From positions 62,001 through 126,000 of the forward strand of contig NZ_JBBHKR010000064.1 in NCBI RefSeq assembly GCF_037389425.1: DNA of 64,000 bases, in the 5' to 3' direction. Below are positions 35,426-43,861 of the stretch, in pieces. The stretch is from Stygiolobus sp037389425 (GTDB lineage Archaea; Thermoproteota; Thermoprotei_A; Sulfolobales; Sulfolobaceae). Within the stretch, counting starts at the first letter, position 1. The number at the start of each line of letters is the position of its first letter. The position numbers and the translations under genes were made by a program. The notes below the pieces were generated by a model. That model ran no database searches, had not been told where the DNA came from, and worked only from the letters and a program-made list of their open reading frames with translations.

Positions 35426-35732
35426 GAGTAATATGTAATACAAATAAACTATAAATTAATTGGCATAATATTGACGCCGTCAGAAGTAAAGGGGATATGA
35501 ATTTGTATTTTTTATTCAAAGCTATTACATATCCTATAATATTGAAAAATATTAAGATTGGTAAAGTTATTATGGTTTGAAGGTAAAAATACGCTACCAA
35601 AAACGGTGCTGTGACCCAAGTGATATAAAATGCTTTTTCGTTACTTATCTTTCCCCTTAGGATTCGAGCGTAAACTGGCGTTAATACCCCGTATATGATC
35701 AAAGGTATTGAGCTGTAACAAATAGGTAACAT
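35418..35732 (-). CDS. Small membrane protein, 104 aa
   Basis: Four predicted membrane helices (about residues 4-20, 36-52, 54-70, 79-99) joined by short loops; one positive loop RILRGKISNEK. No family was recognised. Its stop overlaps the ATG of the zinc-ribbon gene by 8 bp, and the signal peptidase follows, so the three are one minus-strand operon. Divergent from enolase with about 40 bp between starts. Confidence 0.55.
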   Translation of the reverse strand: MLPICYSSIPLIIYGVLTPVYARILRGKISNEKAFYITWVTAPFLVAYFYLQTIITLPILIFFNIIGYVIALNKKYKFISPLLLTASILCQLIYSLFVLHITHA

Positions 35733-35773
35733 ATATTAATCTTCTCTATTTGAATATTAATCAAGGATTTAAA

Positions 35774-37018
35774 ATGAGCGATTCGTTCAGAATAAGAAAG
35801 GTAAAGGGTTATCAAATTCTCGATTCTAGAAGTAACAGGACAGTTAGAGTAAGGGTTGAGACTTACGGCGGGATTTCTGACTTCGGAGACGCTCCTGCAG
35901 GCGCATCAAAGGGAACTAGGGAAGCTGTAGAACTTAGGGATAAGGATGGCGGAGTTACAGAAGCTGTTCGAATAATTAATTCAGTAATTAATGATTCACT
36001 CCATGGCTTTAGTGTTCTGGATCAGTTAGCAATAGACCAAGCTCTTATTAAGCTTGATGGAACTCCGAACAAGAGTAGAATTGGAGGGAACACTACAATA
36101 GCCACTTCTATAGCAGTTCTCAAAACTGCCTCTAAATTTCTAGGGCTAGAATATTTCAAATATATTGGAGGTCCTAGGGTTAGGTATGTTCCTATACCCT
36201 TACTTAATATATTAAATGGTGGGCTTCATGCGGGTAACATGCTTAAAATCCAAGAGTTCATTATCATACCCAAGGAGTTTGATACATTTTCAGAGGCTTT
36301 AATCGCCTCGACTTCAATCTATAAGAGGCTAAAAGAGCTGATAACAGAGAGATATGGTAAACTCTACACTGCCTTAGGAGATGAAGGTGGAGTCGTTCCA
36401 CCTCTCGAGAAGACTAGGGATGCTTTGGATCTCATATATACGGCTGTAAAACAGACTGGGTACGACGGTCAAGTTTATCTAGGTATGGACGCAGCGGCTT
36501 CAGACTTTTTCAAAGATGGTGCCTACGAGATAGACGGTAGGAAATACTCTCCGGATGAAATGATAGATTATTACGTTAGCTTAGCAAATGAGTATTCTAT
36601 TCTATATTTAGAGGATCCATTCAATGAAAATGATTTTGAAAGGTTTTCTATTCTACAGTCAAAGCTTAAGAAGACTATAGTAATAGGTGATGATCTATAT
36701 ACCACTAATGTGGAGTATCTTAAAAAAGGAATTGAGAAGAAGTCGACCATTGGAACTATAGTTAAACCTAATCAAATTGGTACTTTAAGCGAAACTTTCG
36801 ACTATATAGAGCTGGCTAAAAAGAATTCCATAAAGGTTATAGTTAGCCATAGAAGTGGTGAGACTGAGGATTCCTTTATTGCTGACCTAGCAGTGGGAGT
36901 TCAAAGTGACTTTATCAAAACTGGTGCTCCTGCTAGAGGTGAAAGGACTAGTAAATATAATAGAATCATAGAAATAGAAAGGGATTATGGCTTAGAGTAT
37001 TACGGGAAAAAGTTATAG
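35774..37018 (+). CDS. eno: Enolase
   Basis: Interconverts 2-phosphoglycerate and phosphoenolpyruvate. 414 residues from ATG 35774. All family marks are visible: QILDSRSNRTVRV near 14, PAGASKGTREAVELRD near 38, GDEGGVVPPL near 205, LYLEDPFNE (Mg ligand Asp/Glu), GDDLYTTN and KPNQIGTLSE with the catalytic lysine near 335, then SHRSGETEDSFIADLAVG. A longer frame to 35750 is unlikely since it would add eight non-conserved residues; aatattaat... before it is A/T-rich promoter DNA. Confidence 0.97.
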   Translation: MSDSFRIRKVKGYQILDSRSNRTVRVRVETYGGISDFGDAPAGASKGTREAVELRDKDGGVTEAVRIINSVINDSLHGFSVLDQLAIDQALIKLDGTPNKSRIGGNTTIATSIAVLKTASKFLGLEYFKYIGGPRVRYVPIPLLNILNGGLHAGNMLKIQEFIIIPKEFDTFSEALIASTSIYKRLKELITERYGKLYTALGDEGGVVPPLEKTRDALDLIYTAVKQTGYDGQVYLGMDAAASDFFKDGAYEIDGRKYSPDEMIDYYVSLANEYSILYLEDPFNENDFERFSILQSKLKKTIVIGDDLYTTNVEYLKKGIEKKSTIGTIVKPNQIGTLSETFDYIELAKKNSIKVIVSHRSGETEDSFIADLAVGVQSDFIKTGAPARGERTSKYNRIIEIERDYGLEYYGKKL

Positions 37019-37022
37019 TATT

Positions 37023-37271
37023 TTAGGGTATTAATATTCCTATAATTAATAGGAACGTGGCTATAACTAACATTAAGATAACGAAACCTCTGAACGGCAT
37101 ATTAGGCAAGGTTTTAAAAGCCTGTACTACTCCGTAAGCGATGCCTCCGAGAAGAAGGATTATTAGTATTGACAATCCTATGATAATGAATGTTGAAGCT
37201 AGAGGTGTTGGGTTTACATGTAAGAGCTGTGAAAATTGTCCCGTTATATTCTCCAGTGTTTGTAAGCTCAT
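37023..37271 (-). CDS. Small two-helix membrane protein, 82 aa
   Basis: Two hydrophobic stretches (residues 26-49 and 62-82) separated by a short positive-polar linker (AFKTLPNMPFRG). The C-terminus ends in the second helix. No family was recognised. Convergent with enolase (4 bp apart) and divergent from the cdvA region; no evidence that it is part of cell division. Confidence 0.5.
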   Translation of the reverse strand: MSLQTLENITGQFSQLLHVNPTPLASTFIIIGLSILIILLLGGIAYGVVQAFKTLPNMPFRGFVILMLVIATFLLIIGILIP

Positions 37272-37330
37272 TGTAAATCATAACTTGCGTTAGGAATCCT
37301 TTTTAAATAATCTATCATAATATTACCTAG

Positions 37331-37383
37331 CCGATGATGAGGGTTAAAAGCACTTATCCGTGATGAGCCTCTACCTGCTGAGG
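37331..37383 (+). ncRNA. Probable box C/D guide sRNA
   Basis: Between two genes: box C ATGATGA (37334-37340), internal box C' GTGATGA (37360-37366) and box D CTGA (37378-37381), with CC/GG able to close the ends. Length about 50 nt, as usual in Sulfolobales. The D guide is the 11 nt GCCTCTACCTG, complementary to CAGGTAGAGGC. By the N+5 rule the methylated base would pair with the A at 37373. Box D' is not clear, so the other guide is uncertain. The target RNA was not identified. Confidence 0.55.
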
Positions 37384-37392
37384 AGCCCAAAT

Positions 37393-37402
37393 CCTTTTAA
37401 AT
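37393..37402 (+). promoter_or_regulatory. TATA box and start signals for cdvA
   Basis: tccttttaaata lies about 40 bp before the chosen ATG at 37440. Transcription about 25 bp downstream would retain TTGAGGAG (37425-37432), a good ribosome site 8 nt before ATG 37440. This decides for ATG 37440 over the longer frame starting at 37425. Confidence 0.5.
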
Positions 37403-37439
37403 AAATCATACTCAGCTGATAATTTTGAGGAGTAATACC

Positions 37440-38156
37440 ATGCCGGTTTCAGTTGAAGTATTAACGAAGTTCATAGGACAAAAGATAAAGGACATTTACG
37501 GTAGAGATGTAGGGATTCTACTTCACGTTTATACTGAAATCGACGGAACAGTAACTGGCGTAGAGATTTCTAAAGGAGATGAGATACAGAGTTACGCTCC
37601 TGACAGTCTGAAATTAGATGGGGATTCATTAGTATTAATTCCAGAGTGGAGGAGCGAGGCTTACAAGATTTTAGGATATATGGATAAAATAAGAAGAAGA
37701 CAGAAAGCGTTAGAGGAGTTATACTCTAAGAACGAGATCCCAAAGAGTATGTATGATGATATGAAGAGAAAGTTGGACGCCGAAATGTTAAAGGTCAGAG
37801 ATGAACAAAGTAAACTCAAGGGGAAACTTAAGGATAGGTTAAACAAAATTGAGGATCAGTTATCTCAGATCGATAGGGCTACAATAGCACTTAAAATGAG
37901 TTATATCTCGGGAGAGTTACCAGAAACTGCATATAAGAATTCGATAGAGATCCTTAGGCAATCTAAAGAGAGTTATACCGCGGAAAGGGATGATATAAGA
38001 AAAACGTTAGATAAGCTAGACGGGCTTGATAAAGAGAGTTTGGATTTAAAGCCTTCTCCCTCATTACCCACGCAGACAGAACAATCTACAAAGACGGAAA
38101 GTAATAAGAGTGAAGTGCCTTTGCCAATACCAGTAAGGGTAATAAATACTTTGTAA
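37440..38156 (+). CDS. cdvA: Cell division protein CdvA
   Basis: CdvA binds membrane and DNA at mid-cell and recruits CdvB. 238 residues. The N-terminal PRC-barrel-like domain (FIGQKIKDIYGRDVGILLHV, residues 6-70) is followed by a long coiled coil (about 80-195) and a proline-rich linker. The C-terminal VPLPIPVRVINTL is the E3B-type peptide that inserts into the winged helix of CdvB. First gene of cdvABC, with an 18-bp gap to cdvB. Confidence 0.95.
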   Translation: MPVSVEVLTKFIGQKIKDIYGRDVGILLHVYTEIDGTVTGVEISKGDEIQSYAPDSLKLDGDSLVLIPEWRSEAYKILGYMDKIRRRQKALEELYSKNEIPKSMYDDMKRKLDAEMLKVRDEQSKLKGKLKDRLNKIEDQLSQIDRATIALKMSYISGELPETAYKNSIEILRQSKESYTAERDDIRKTLDKLDGLDKESLDLKPSPSLPTQTEQSTKTESNKSEVPLPIPVRVINTL

Positions 38157-38174
38157 CTAATCTAGTGACTTAGG

Positions 38175-38954
38175 ATGTTTGATAAGTTATCATCAATTTT
38201 TAACAATGATAAGAAGCGAAAAGTACAATTAGGGAAGATGATTACGGAAATATCATTGAAGCTAAAGGAACAGCAAGACAGACTTGACGAGGCAATAAGG
38301 AGGTTAAAGGAGAGGGACAAGGAGCTCTTCGAAAAAGTAGTTAGAGCCCAAATTGAGGGTGATGTTGCTAGGGCCACTATCTACGCTCAAGAGATCTCTG
38401 ACATTAGGAAAATGATCAAAATAATTTATACTGCTTATTTGGCAATAGAAAAGGTCAGACTGAAGCTTGATACTGTTCAGGAATTACAAGGTGTATCCCT
38501 AGTCCTATTTCCAGTTATGAAAATATTAGGAGAGCTTAAGGATCAGATAAAGGGAGTAGCTCCTGAAGTGGCTTTAGCGTTAGACTCCATAACAAGCAGT
38601 GTTAACAGTATTGCTATAGAAACAGGTGCCATAAGTGAGAGATCTGTAGTTCCGGCAATGGTTGACGAACAAGCTAAGCAGATATTAGATGAGGCTCAAA
38701 AGATGGCAGAAGTAAAAGTTAGAGAAATCTTGCCAGAATTACCTCATCCTCCGACAGAATTACCTAAACCTAGAGCTCAGGCAATACAAATAAAGCGCCA
38801 ATTAACAGAAGATATGCTCCTGGATTACATTAGAAGTACGGGGGGATTTCTCGATCTAGAATATATTTCAAAGAACTATGGGGTAGATAAGGTAGAAGTT
38901 CTCAATCTATTAAAGAGATTGGAACAGAAGGGTCTGATAGCATTGGAGGGATGA
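38175..38954 (+). CDS. cdvB: ESCRT-III-like division protein CdvB
   Basis: Forms the division filaments. 259 residues: an ESCRT-III helical core (residues 10-165), a proline-rich MIT-interacting segment ELPHPPTELPKPRAQ near residue 195 for binding CdvC, and a C-terminal broken winged helix (MLLDYIRSTGGFLDLEYISK and on to residue 259) that binds CdvA. The presence of the winged helix marks it as CdvB and not one of the shorter paralogues. cdvC begins 4 bp after its stop. Confidence 0.95.
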   Translation: MFDKLSSIFNNDKKRKVQLGKMITEISLKLKEQQDRLDEAIRRLKERDKELFEKVVRAQIEGDVARATIYAQEISDIRKMIKIIYTAYLAIEKVRLKLDTVQELQGVSLVLFPVMKILGELKDQIKGVAPEVALALDSITSSVNSIAIETGAISERSVVPAMVDEQAKQILDEAQKMAEVKVREILPELPHPPTELPKPRAQAIQIKRQLTEDMLLDYIRSTGGFLDLEYISKNYGVDKVEVLNLLKRLEQKGLIALEG

Positions 38955-38958
38955 GTAG

Positions 38959-40080
38959 ATGTCGGCTCAGTCAATGTTAGAAGAAATGGCAAGAAAATAT
39001 GCTGTTGCAGCTGTAAAAGCTGATAAGGAAGGAAACATAGAGGAGGCTATAAATAACTATAAAAAAGCTATAGAAGTTTTATCTCAATTGATAGCGTTGT
39101 ATCATGATTCTAATGCTGTTAAAGTCTATGAACAGATGATTAATGAGTATAAAAAAAGAATAGAGGTACTAAAAGAAGTAGTTCCTGCTAATGGGGAAGA
39201 ACAAGCTAAGACAACATCTGTTAGTATAGAGGATCTCATAGTAAAGGAAAAACCTAAGGTCTCTTTTAACGATATAGTAGGACTTGATGATGTGAAGGAG
39301 GCGTTAAAAGAGTCTATAGTATATCCAACAAAAAGACCTGACTTATTCCCTCTCGGATGGCCTAGAGGCATTCTTTTATATGGTCCTCCAGGTTGTGGTA
39401 AAACTATGATAGCTGCTGCAGTGGCTAGTGAAATTGACTCATATTTTATTCAGGTCGACGCTGCTTCGATTATGTCTAAGTGGCTAGGTGAAGCAGAGAA
39501 GAACGTAGCTAAAATATTCAACAACGCGAGGGAACTCTCTAAAAAGGAGAATAAACCGGTTATAATATTTATTGACGAGATAGATGCGTTACTTGGTGTG
39601 TATAATAGCGAAAACGGCGGAGAGGTAAGAGTTAGAAACCAATTTTTAAAAGAAATGGACGGATTACAAGATAAGTCTGAGACGTTCAAAGTTTACGTTA
39701 TAGGTGCAACGAATAAGCCATGGAGATTAGATGAACCATTCCTAAGGAGATTCCAGAAGAGAATCTACGTCAGACTTCCCGATTTTAATCACAGGCTGGC
39801 GTTATTAAAGTACTACACATCTAAGATCAATTTGGACAGTAGTGTTAATTTGAATCAACTCGCAGAACTAACTGAAGGGTATACAGCGAGCGATATTAAG
39901 GATATTGTTCAAGCTGCTCAGATTAAGGTAGTAAAGGAGATGTTTGAAAAGAACTTATCGGAACCTAGACCAGTAGCAACTAACGACTTCATGGAAGTTC
40001 TAAAGGTTAGAAAACCCAGTGTAAATGAAGAAATGGTTAAAGCTTACGAAGTGTGGCACGAAAAGTTCAAGGCCTTGTAA
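38959..40080 (+). CDS. cdvC: AAA ATPase CdvC (Vps4-like)
   Basis: Remodels CdvB filaments by ATP hydrolysis. 373 residues: an N-terminal MIT domain (about 5-75, MARKYAVAAVKADKEGNIEE), Walker A GPPGCGKTMIAAAV near 137, Walker B VIIFIDEIDALLG near 196, sensor GATNKPW and arginine finger FLRRFQKRI near 261. The last helix and EEMVKAYEVWHEKFKAL match Vps4. ATG 38959 has GGATGAG upstream. Ends the cdv operon. Confidence 0.97.
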   Translation: MSAQSMLEEMARKYAVAAVKADKEGNIEEAINNYKKAIEVLSQLIALYHDSNAVKVYEQMINEYKKRIEVLKEVVPANGEEQAKTTSVSIEDLIVKEKPKVSFNDIVGLDDVKEALKESIVYPTKRPDLFPLGWPRGILLYGPPGCGKTMIAAAVASEIDSYFIQVDAASIMSKWLGEAEKNVAKIFNNARELSKKENKPVIIFIDEIDALLGVYNSENGGEVRVRNQFLKEMDGLQDKSETFKVYVIGATNKPWRLDEPFLRRFQKRIYVRLPDFNHRLALLKYYTSKINLDSSVNLNQLAELTEGYTASDIKDIVQAAQIKVVKEMFEKNLSEPRPVATNDFMEVLKVRKPSVNEEMVKAYEVWHEKFKAL

Positions 40081-40169
40081 TTTAAAATTATTTTTTAACT
40101 ATTTACAATTAAGTTAACCTCTTCTTATTCAAGGGTAAAACCTATAACTTAATTGGAGATTATGCTTCT

Positions 40170-40844
40170 ATGGATGCTAAAAGAGCTGTAGCCGAGTTCG
40201 TAGCCCCTTTACTAGCCGATTACAAATTGATCGGAATGGGTACTGGTAGAACAGTAAAGAGGCTAATTGAAGTTATGGAAGAGAAAAACATGATAAAGGG
40301 TAAAGTTTTTGTATCAAGTTCTATCGACACGGAAATAGACTTATCTAAAAGGGGAGGTGTTGTCTTATCATTGAGTTCAGGCATGAAACCAGAGATTTAT
40401 GTGGATAGTTTCGATTTCGTAACTAAGGACAAAGTTATGATCAAAGGAGGAGGTGCAGCATTACTTAGAGAGAAATTATTATACTATTTTTCTCAAAGGT
40501 CAGTATTCATTGGAGAGTATAGTAAACTTTCAAGCTCAAATCAGTTACCCGTCCCAGTAGAAGTCACTCAAGCTGCCATATCTTACGTTTTGTCGGAGCT
40601 TACTTCGCTGGGATACAAAGCGAGGATTAGGGAAACTAACGGAAAAATCGGAGGAGTAATCAGTGATAATGGTAATATAATCATAGATGTTGATGTAAAT
40701 ACAAGCGAATTATGTGCTTTTGAAAAGAAAGTAAAGGAGATACCTGGTGTAGTAGAGAGTGGTGTTTTTTGCGGTAAAAAGGGTGTTAAAGATTATGAGG
40801 TGATTTTAGGGAACGAAGAGGGTCGTATCGAGATTTTAAGTTAA
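40170..40844 (+). CDS. rpiA: Ribose-5-phosphate isomerase A
   Basis: Interconverts ribose 5-phosphate and ribulose 5-phosphate. 224 residues. Family motifs: LIGMGTGRTVKRLIEV near 20 (usually GxGTGST), the aspartates in IYVDSFDFVTKDKVMIKGGGAALLREK (about 78-104; the usual KGGGGAL has Ala for Gly) and the C-terminal GVVESGVFCGKKGVKDYEVILG. Starts 89 bp after cdvC with its own A/T-rich promoter region. Confidence 0.9.
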   Translation: MDAKRAVAEFVAPLLADYKLIGMGTGRTVKRLIEVMEEKNMIKGKVFVSSSIDTEIDLSKRGGVVLSLSSGMKPEIYVDSFDFVTKDKVMIKGGGAALLREKLLYYFSQRSVFIGEYSKLSSSNQLPVPVEVTQAAISYVLSELTSLGYKARIRETNGKIGGVISDNGNIIIDVDVNTSELCAFEKKVKEIPGVVESGVFCGKKGVKDYEVILGNEEGRIEILS

Positions 40845-40900
40845 GCTATAATTCAATAGGTGAAAAACTTAAAATTAATGAGGAATATGTAGATAGGTAG

Positions 40901-40995
40901 GCGGGGGTGCCCGAGCTGGTCAAAGGGGGCGGACTCAAGGCCCTAGGGATATCCGCTGGCGTAGGCCTGCGTGGGTTCGAAGCCCACCCCCCGCA
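40901..40995 (+). tRNA. tRNA-Leu (CAA) with anticodon-loop intron
   Basis: Class II tRNA: acceptor GCGGGGG pairs with CCCCCGC plus A; anticodon stem GCGGA/TCCGC; loop CTCAAG with about 11 additional bases (CCCTAGGG core) before closing, i.e. an intron at 37/38; a long variable arm TGGCGTAGGCCTGC; T arm GTGGG-TTCGAAG-CCCAC. Anticodon CAA. Total 95, mature about 84. Confidence 0.92.
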
Positions 40996-40999
40996 TACC

Positions 41000-41309
41000 T
41001 TAATTTTGCTTTACTAAGACTCTCGGTAGGTCTTTGACGGTTACTGAATCTCTAAAGTATTCACCGGTTAGAACATCTGTATATTCTCCATCTATTTTAC
41101 GTTTTGTTCAATCAAGCTTTGTAACGTTTTCACTATAACATATATTCCATACCTTCTCTTACGTTATCTATGGCTCCCCTAAAATATTCCAAATCATCTT
41201 TTTCAAGCTCATATTTTCCTAAACTAGAAATGCTAATCTCAAGTTTTTCTATATAAGGAGCGTAGATTGAAAACGTTAACTTATTAACGTCAAGATTTGC
41301 CCCTATCAT
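41000..41309 (-). pseudogene. Collapsed glycoside hydrolase (GH13-like) gene
   Basis: From ATG 41309 (overlapping the stop of the preceding minus-strand gene as ATGA) a 58-codon frame reads like the N-terminal sandwich of a GH13 enzyme: TFSIYAPYIEKLEISISSLG followed by AIDNVREGMEY, then stop at 41133. Beyond it, in another frame, KIDGEYTDVLTGEYFRDSVT and VKDLPRVLVKQN resemble the last strands of an amylase-type C-domain. The catalytic barrel is gone, so this looks like an internal deletion. The 58-aa piece might still be translated. Confidence 0.4.
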
Positions 41310-42151
41310 ATTGAAATAATTTCGCCGAAATAGTATATCAATTGTTGTCCGTTTAAGAACAATGTTATATTATATGCCGTACCGTAATTTTGTACAGATA
41401 TTATGTTTGACGGTGGGAGGTTACCGTATATCACTACTTGCTGTCCTTGAGAAATAGTTATACTTGAAGTATTGACTAAACTTCCATTTACATAGAGTTT
41501 AGCCGTGTAAGAACCACTTGAGAGTTTTATGTACTGAGTATTAAGAACGAAGGCGATTGAGTAAATTATACTTCCATTGGGATAAGCGGTTAGTGATATC
41601 GGAGCTGACTGTACGTAATAAGGATAAGCATGTGAGTTTGTGAAAATGATCGAAGCGTTAGTATAGAATGTAAGATACTTTGAGGACACAACGGCTCTTA
41701 TAGGGTAGAAATGTGCAATAGTGTTTAATTGATATATTTGTTGATTTAAAGTTATGTTGTTCTGTGGTTTCAATTGCCAATTGTAATTACCAGACCCCTC
41801 GATATAAACATTATAGACTTGTTGTGCAGCTGGAATTGATATATTAACTAATAACTTCTTAGAGCTGAAAGGGGCAACGCTAATACTTGTGTCGTTGATA
41901 TAGTTCTTTGTGTGGGCGAATATACCAGATTGCGTTCCCGCGGAAATTGCCACTATTACATTAGCTGACATTGGTAGAGGACCTTTATTTAAACTAACGA
42001 CACAGATTGAATAAACTTGGTAACCAGATTGGGTTATTGATTCCTTAACTATATACGCATAAACGTGGAAATTATTAGCTTCTACGTAAAATACTGCACC
42101 TAGGCTTATAAATAATATGAGTATGACGCCAAGCAGGTAAATTCGTTTCAT
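41306..42151 (-). CDS. Secreted or membrane-anchored hypothetical protein
   Basis: 281 residues. One N-terminal hydrophobic helix (YLLGVILILFISLGAVFYV) as signal or anchor, then an outside domain rich in Ser, Thr, Asn, Tyr and aromatic residues with many NxS/T sites (NYIND, NIT, NAS, NGS, NTS), typical of glycosylated Sulfolobales surface proteins. No family was recognised. The stop overlaps a short frame at 41309. Confidence 0.6.
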   Translation of the reverse strand: MKRIYLLGVILILFISLGAVFYVEANNFHVYAYIVKESITQSGYQVYSICVVSLNKGPLPMSANVIVAISAGTQSGIFAHTKNYINDTSISVAPFSSKKLLVNISIPAAQQVYNVYIEGSGNYNWQLKPQNNITLNQQIYQLNTIAHFYPIRAVVSSKYLTFYTNASIIFTNSHAYPYYVQSAPISLTAYPNGSIIYSIAFVLNTQYIKLSSGSYTAKLYVNGSLVNTSSITISQGQQVVIYGNLPPSNIISVQNYGTAYNITLFLNGQQLIYYFGEIISI

Positions 42152-42237
42152 TGCGGTTAATACTATAGGGTAATATATTAGTTTATTTCGAAGACTAGAT
42201 AGACCAGTTTACTTTATTATCCCCCATATAGAAGATA

Positions 42238-42654
42238 ATGAGACGGAGGGCCCTAGGAAAAAAGATGGAACAACAAACCTATTTCCAAACCTCCTCTGAA
42301 GATAAAATAATAGGTAAGCACGTTTTCGGCAATCTATACGATCTCGATGAAGAACTTCTTACGGATAAAGACCTGCTAGAAAAGATAGTTCTTGAAGCAG
42401 TGAATATAGCTAAAATGAATTTAGTAGAAATTAAAGCGTGGAAATTCGGAGGCAAGAAAGGCGGAGTTTCAGTCATAGCTCTAGTAGAGGAAAGTCATAT
42501 AGCACTTCATACATGGAATGAATACAAATATGCTACATTGGATGTGTACACTTGTGGTGAACAGAGTGATCCGCAAGCTGCTTTTAATTACATTGTGGCA
42601 CAATTAAAGCCTAGACGCTACCAGATGTTTTATGCTGACAGATCATCAGCGTGA
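42238..42654 (+). CDS. speD: SpeD-family pyruvoyl decarboxylase proenzyme (S-adenosylmethionine or arginine)
   Basis: A self-cleaving decarboxylase of polyamine synthesis, 138 residues. The processing site is in VEESHIALHTWNEYKYATLDVYTC: the serine becomes the pyruvoyl group, and the His and the Cys (YTCGEQSDP) are the known catalytic residues. In Sulfolobus the two paralogues use S-adenosylmethionine or arginine; GKHVFGNLYD and the RRRALGKK start lean toward the arginine form, with low certainty. ATG 42238 lies about 25 bp after ctttattatc, which fits a leaderless message; ATG 42265 is an alternative. A T-run (42681-42686) may end transcription. Confidence 0.88.
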   Translation: MRRRALGKKMEQQTYFQTSSEDKIIGKHVFGNLYDLDEELLTDKDLLEKIVLEAVNIAKMNLVEIKAWKFGGKKGGVSVIALVEESHIALHTWNEYKYATLDVYTCGEQSDPQAAFNYIVAQLKPRRYQMFYADRSSA

Positions 42655-42741
42655 GCTGAGCCGGTCATAAAGTCCCCGTGTTTTTTACTCATCACCAATA
42701 ATTTTCAATTAAATCCAAGTCATACCCTATATATTACTTTT

Positions 42742-42777
42742 TCGACATTTGTCGATTAGATTATAGTCATTTGTCGA
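42742..42777 (+). promoter_or_regulatory. CATTTGTCGA repeat operator before the mevalonate genes
   Basis: CATTTGTCGA occurs at 42746-42755 and again at 42768-42777, exactly 22 bp apart (two helical turns). The first copy also forms a near palindrome TCGACATTTGTCGA (42742-42755). The TATA box cttataatt (42782-42790) follows, 25-30 bp before the ATG at 42815. The geometry fits a regulator dimer bound twice on one DNA face just upstream of the TATA box. Confidence 0.55.
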
Positions 42778-42814
42778 AAATCTTATAATTAAAGCTCTTA
42801 CATTCCATTTATCA

Positions 42815-43861
42815 ATGAAAAGTGGAATAATAGGATGGGGTAGTTATATTCCTAGATATAGAATTAGGTCTGAGGAAATAGCTGAGCTATGGGGCATTGA
42901 AAAGGAGGTTGTAAAAAGCCTCGGATTGTCAGAAAAGGCTGTTCCTTCAGCAGATGAGGATTCTACTACAATGGCATGGGAAGCCTCTAGAAATGCCTTA
43001 GCTAGAGCTAGAATTGATCCCTCAGAGATTAACCTTGTATTGTTCGGCTCTGAATCTAAAGTTTATGCCGTTAAGCCTACTGCTACTATTTTACTAGATT
43101 CATTAGGTATCTCTCATAATACTCTAAGTGCCGATTTAGAATTTGCTTGCAGAGCAGCTTCAGCCGGTTTAAGACTTGCTTCTAGTATGGTTGAAGCTGG
43201 TAAGATTAAGTACGGCTTAGTAATTGGTAGTGATACTGCACAATCAAATCCTGGCGATGTTCTAGAACTTAGTTCAGCCTCGGCTGCAGTAGCCTATGTA
43301 GTTGGAAGAGACAACGAATCCGCAGCAGTTATCGAAGCTTCTACCTCCTTCTCTACCGATACTCCGGATTTCTGGAGGAGAGATGGTATGCCGTATCCAC
43401 TTCATGGCGAAGGATTTACCGGTGAACCTGCTTACTTTTATCATATAATGTCTGCGGTGAAGAACCTTCTCGATGAGAATGGGTACAAAATTTCTGACTT
43501 TGATTACTTTGTATTTCACCAGCCTAATGGTAAGTTTCCTATACAAGTTGCAAAGAAATTGAATGTTCCGTTAGAAAAAGTAAAGGCCGGATTAGTATCT
43601 CCATATATTGGTAATCCCTATAACGCTTCTGCTTTGTTAGGTCTGGCAAAAGTGCTTGATATTGCGAAACCTGGTGAAAGAATATTAACAGCTCCCTTTG
43701 GAAGCGGTGCAGGAAGTGATGCCTTCAGCATATTAGTAACGGATAAAATCTCTGAGAGGCAAAAGCTAGCCCCGAGTGTAGAATATTATATGAATAGGAA
43801 AAAGGTTATTCCTTATTCGTTATATGCAAAAACGACCAATAAGTTCAAGGTGTATGAATAA
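42815..43861 (+). CDS. Hydroxymethylglutaryl-CoA synthase
   Basis: Condenses acetoacetyl-CoA with acetyl-CoA in the mevalonate route to archaeal lipids. 348 residues, the archaeal short form. The catalytic cysteine is in ADLEFACRAASAGLRLA near 111, the glutamate near 79-82 (FGSESK), and the histidine in YFVFHQPNGKFP near 235. GSGAGSDAF near 304 is the late glycine loop. First of four overlapping genes: thiolase begins in its last base. Confidence 0.93.
   Translation: MKSGIIGWGSYIPRYRIRSEEIAELWGIEKEVVKSLGLSEKAVPSADEDSTTMAWEASRNALARARIDPSEINLVLFGSESKVYAVKPTATILLDSLGISHNTLSADLEFACRAASAGLRLASSMVEAGKIKYGLVIGSDTAQSNPGDVLELSSASAAVAYVVGRDNESAAVIEASTSFSTDTPDFWRRDGMPYPLHGEGFTGEPAYFYHIMSAVKNLLDENGYKISDFDYFVFHQPNGKFPIQVAKKLNVPLEKVKAGLVSPYIGNPYNASALLGLAKVLDIAKPGERILTAPFGSGAGSDAFSILVTDKISERQKLAPSVEYYMNRKKVIPYSLYAKTTNKFKVYE

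Noticed and set aside
42646..42695. Minus-strand box C/D-like pattern (GTGATGA ... CTGA) after speD
   Set aside because: Box C' is poor, box D lies inside the speD coding end, and the region has a simpler reading as a T-run terminator.
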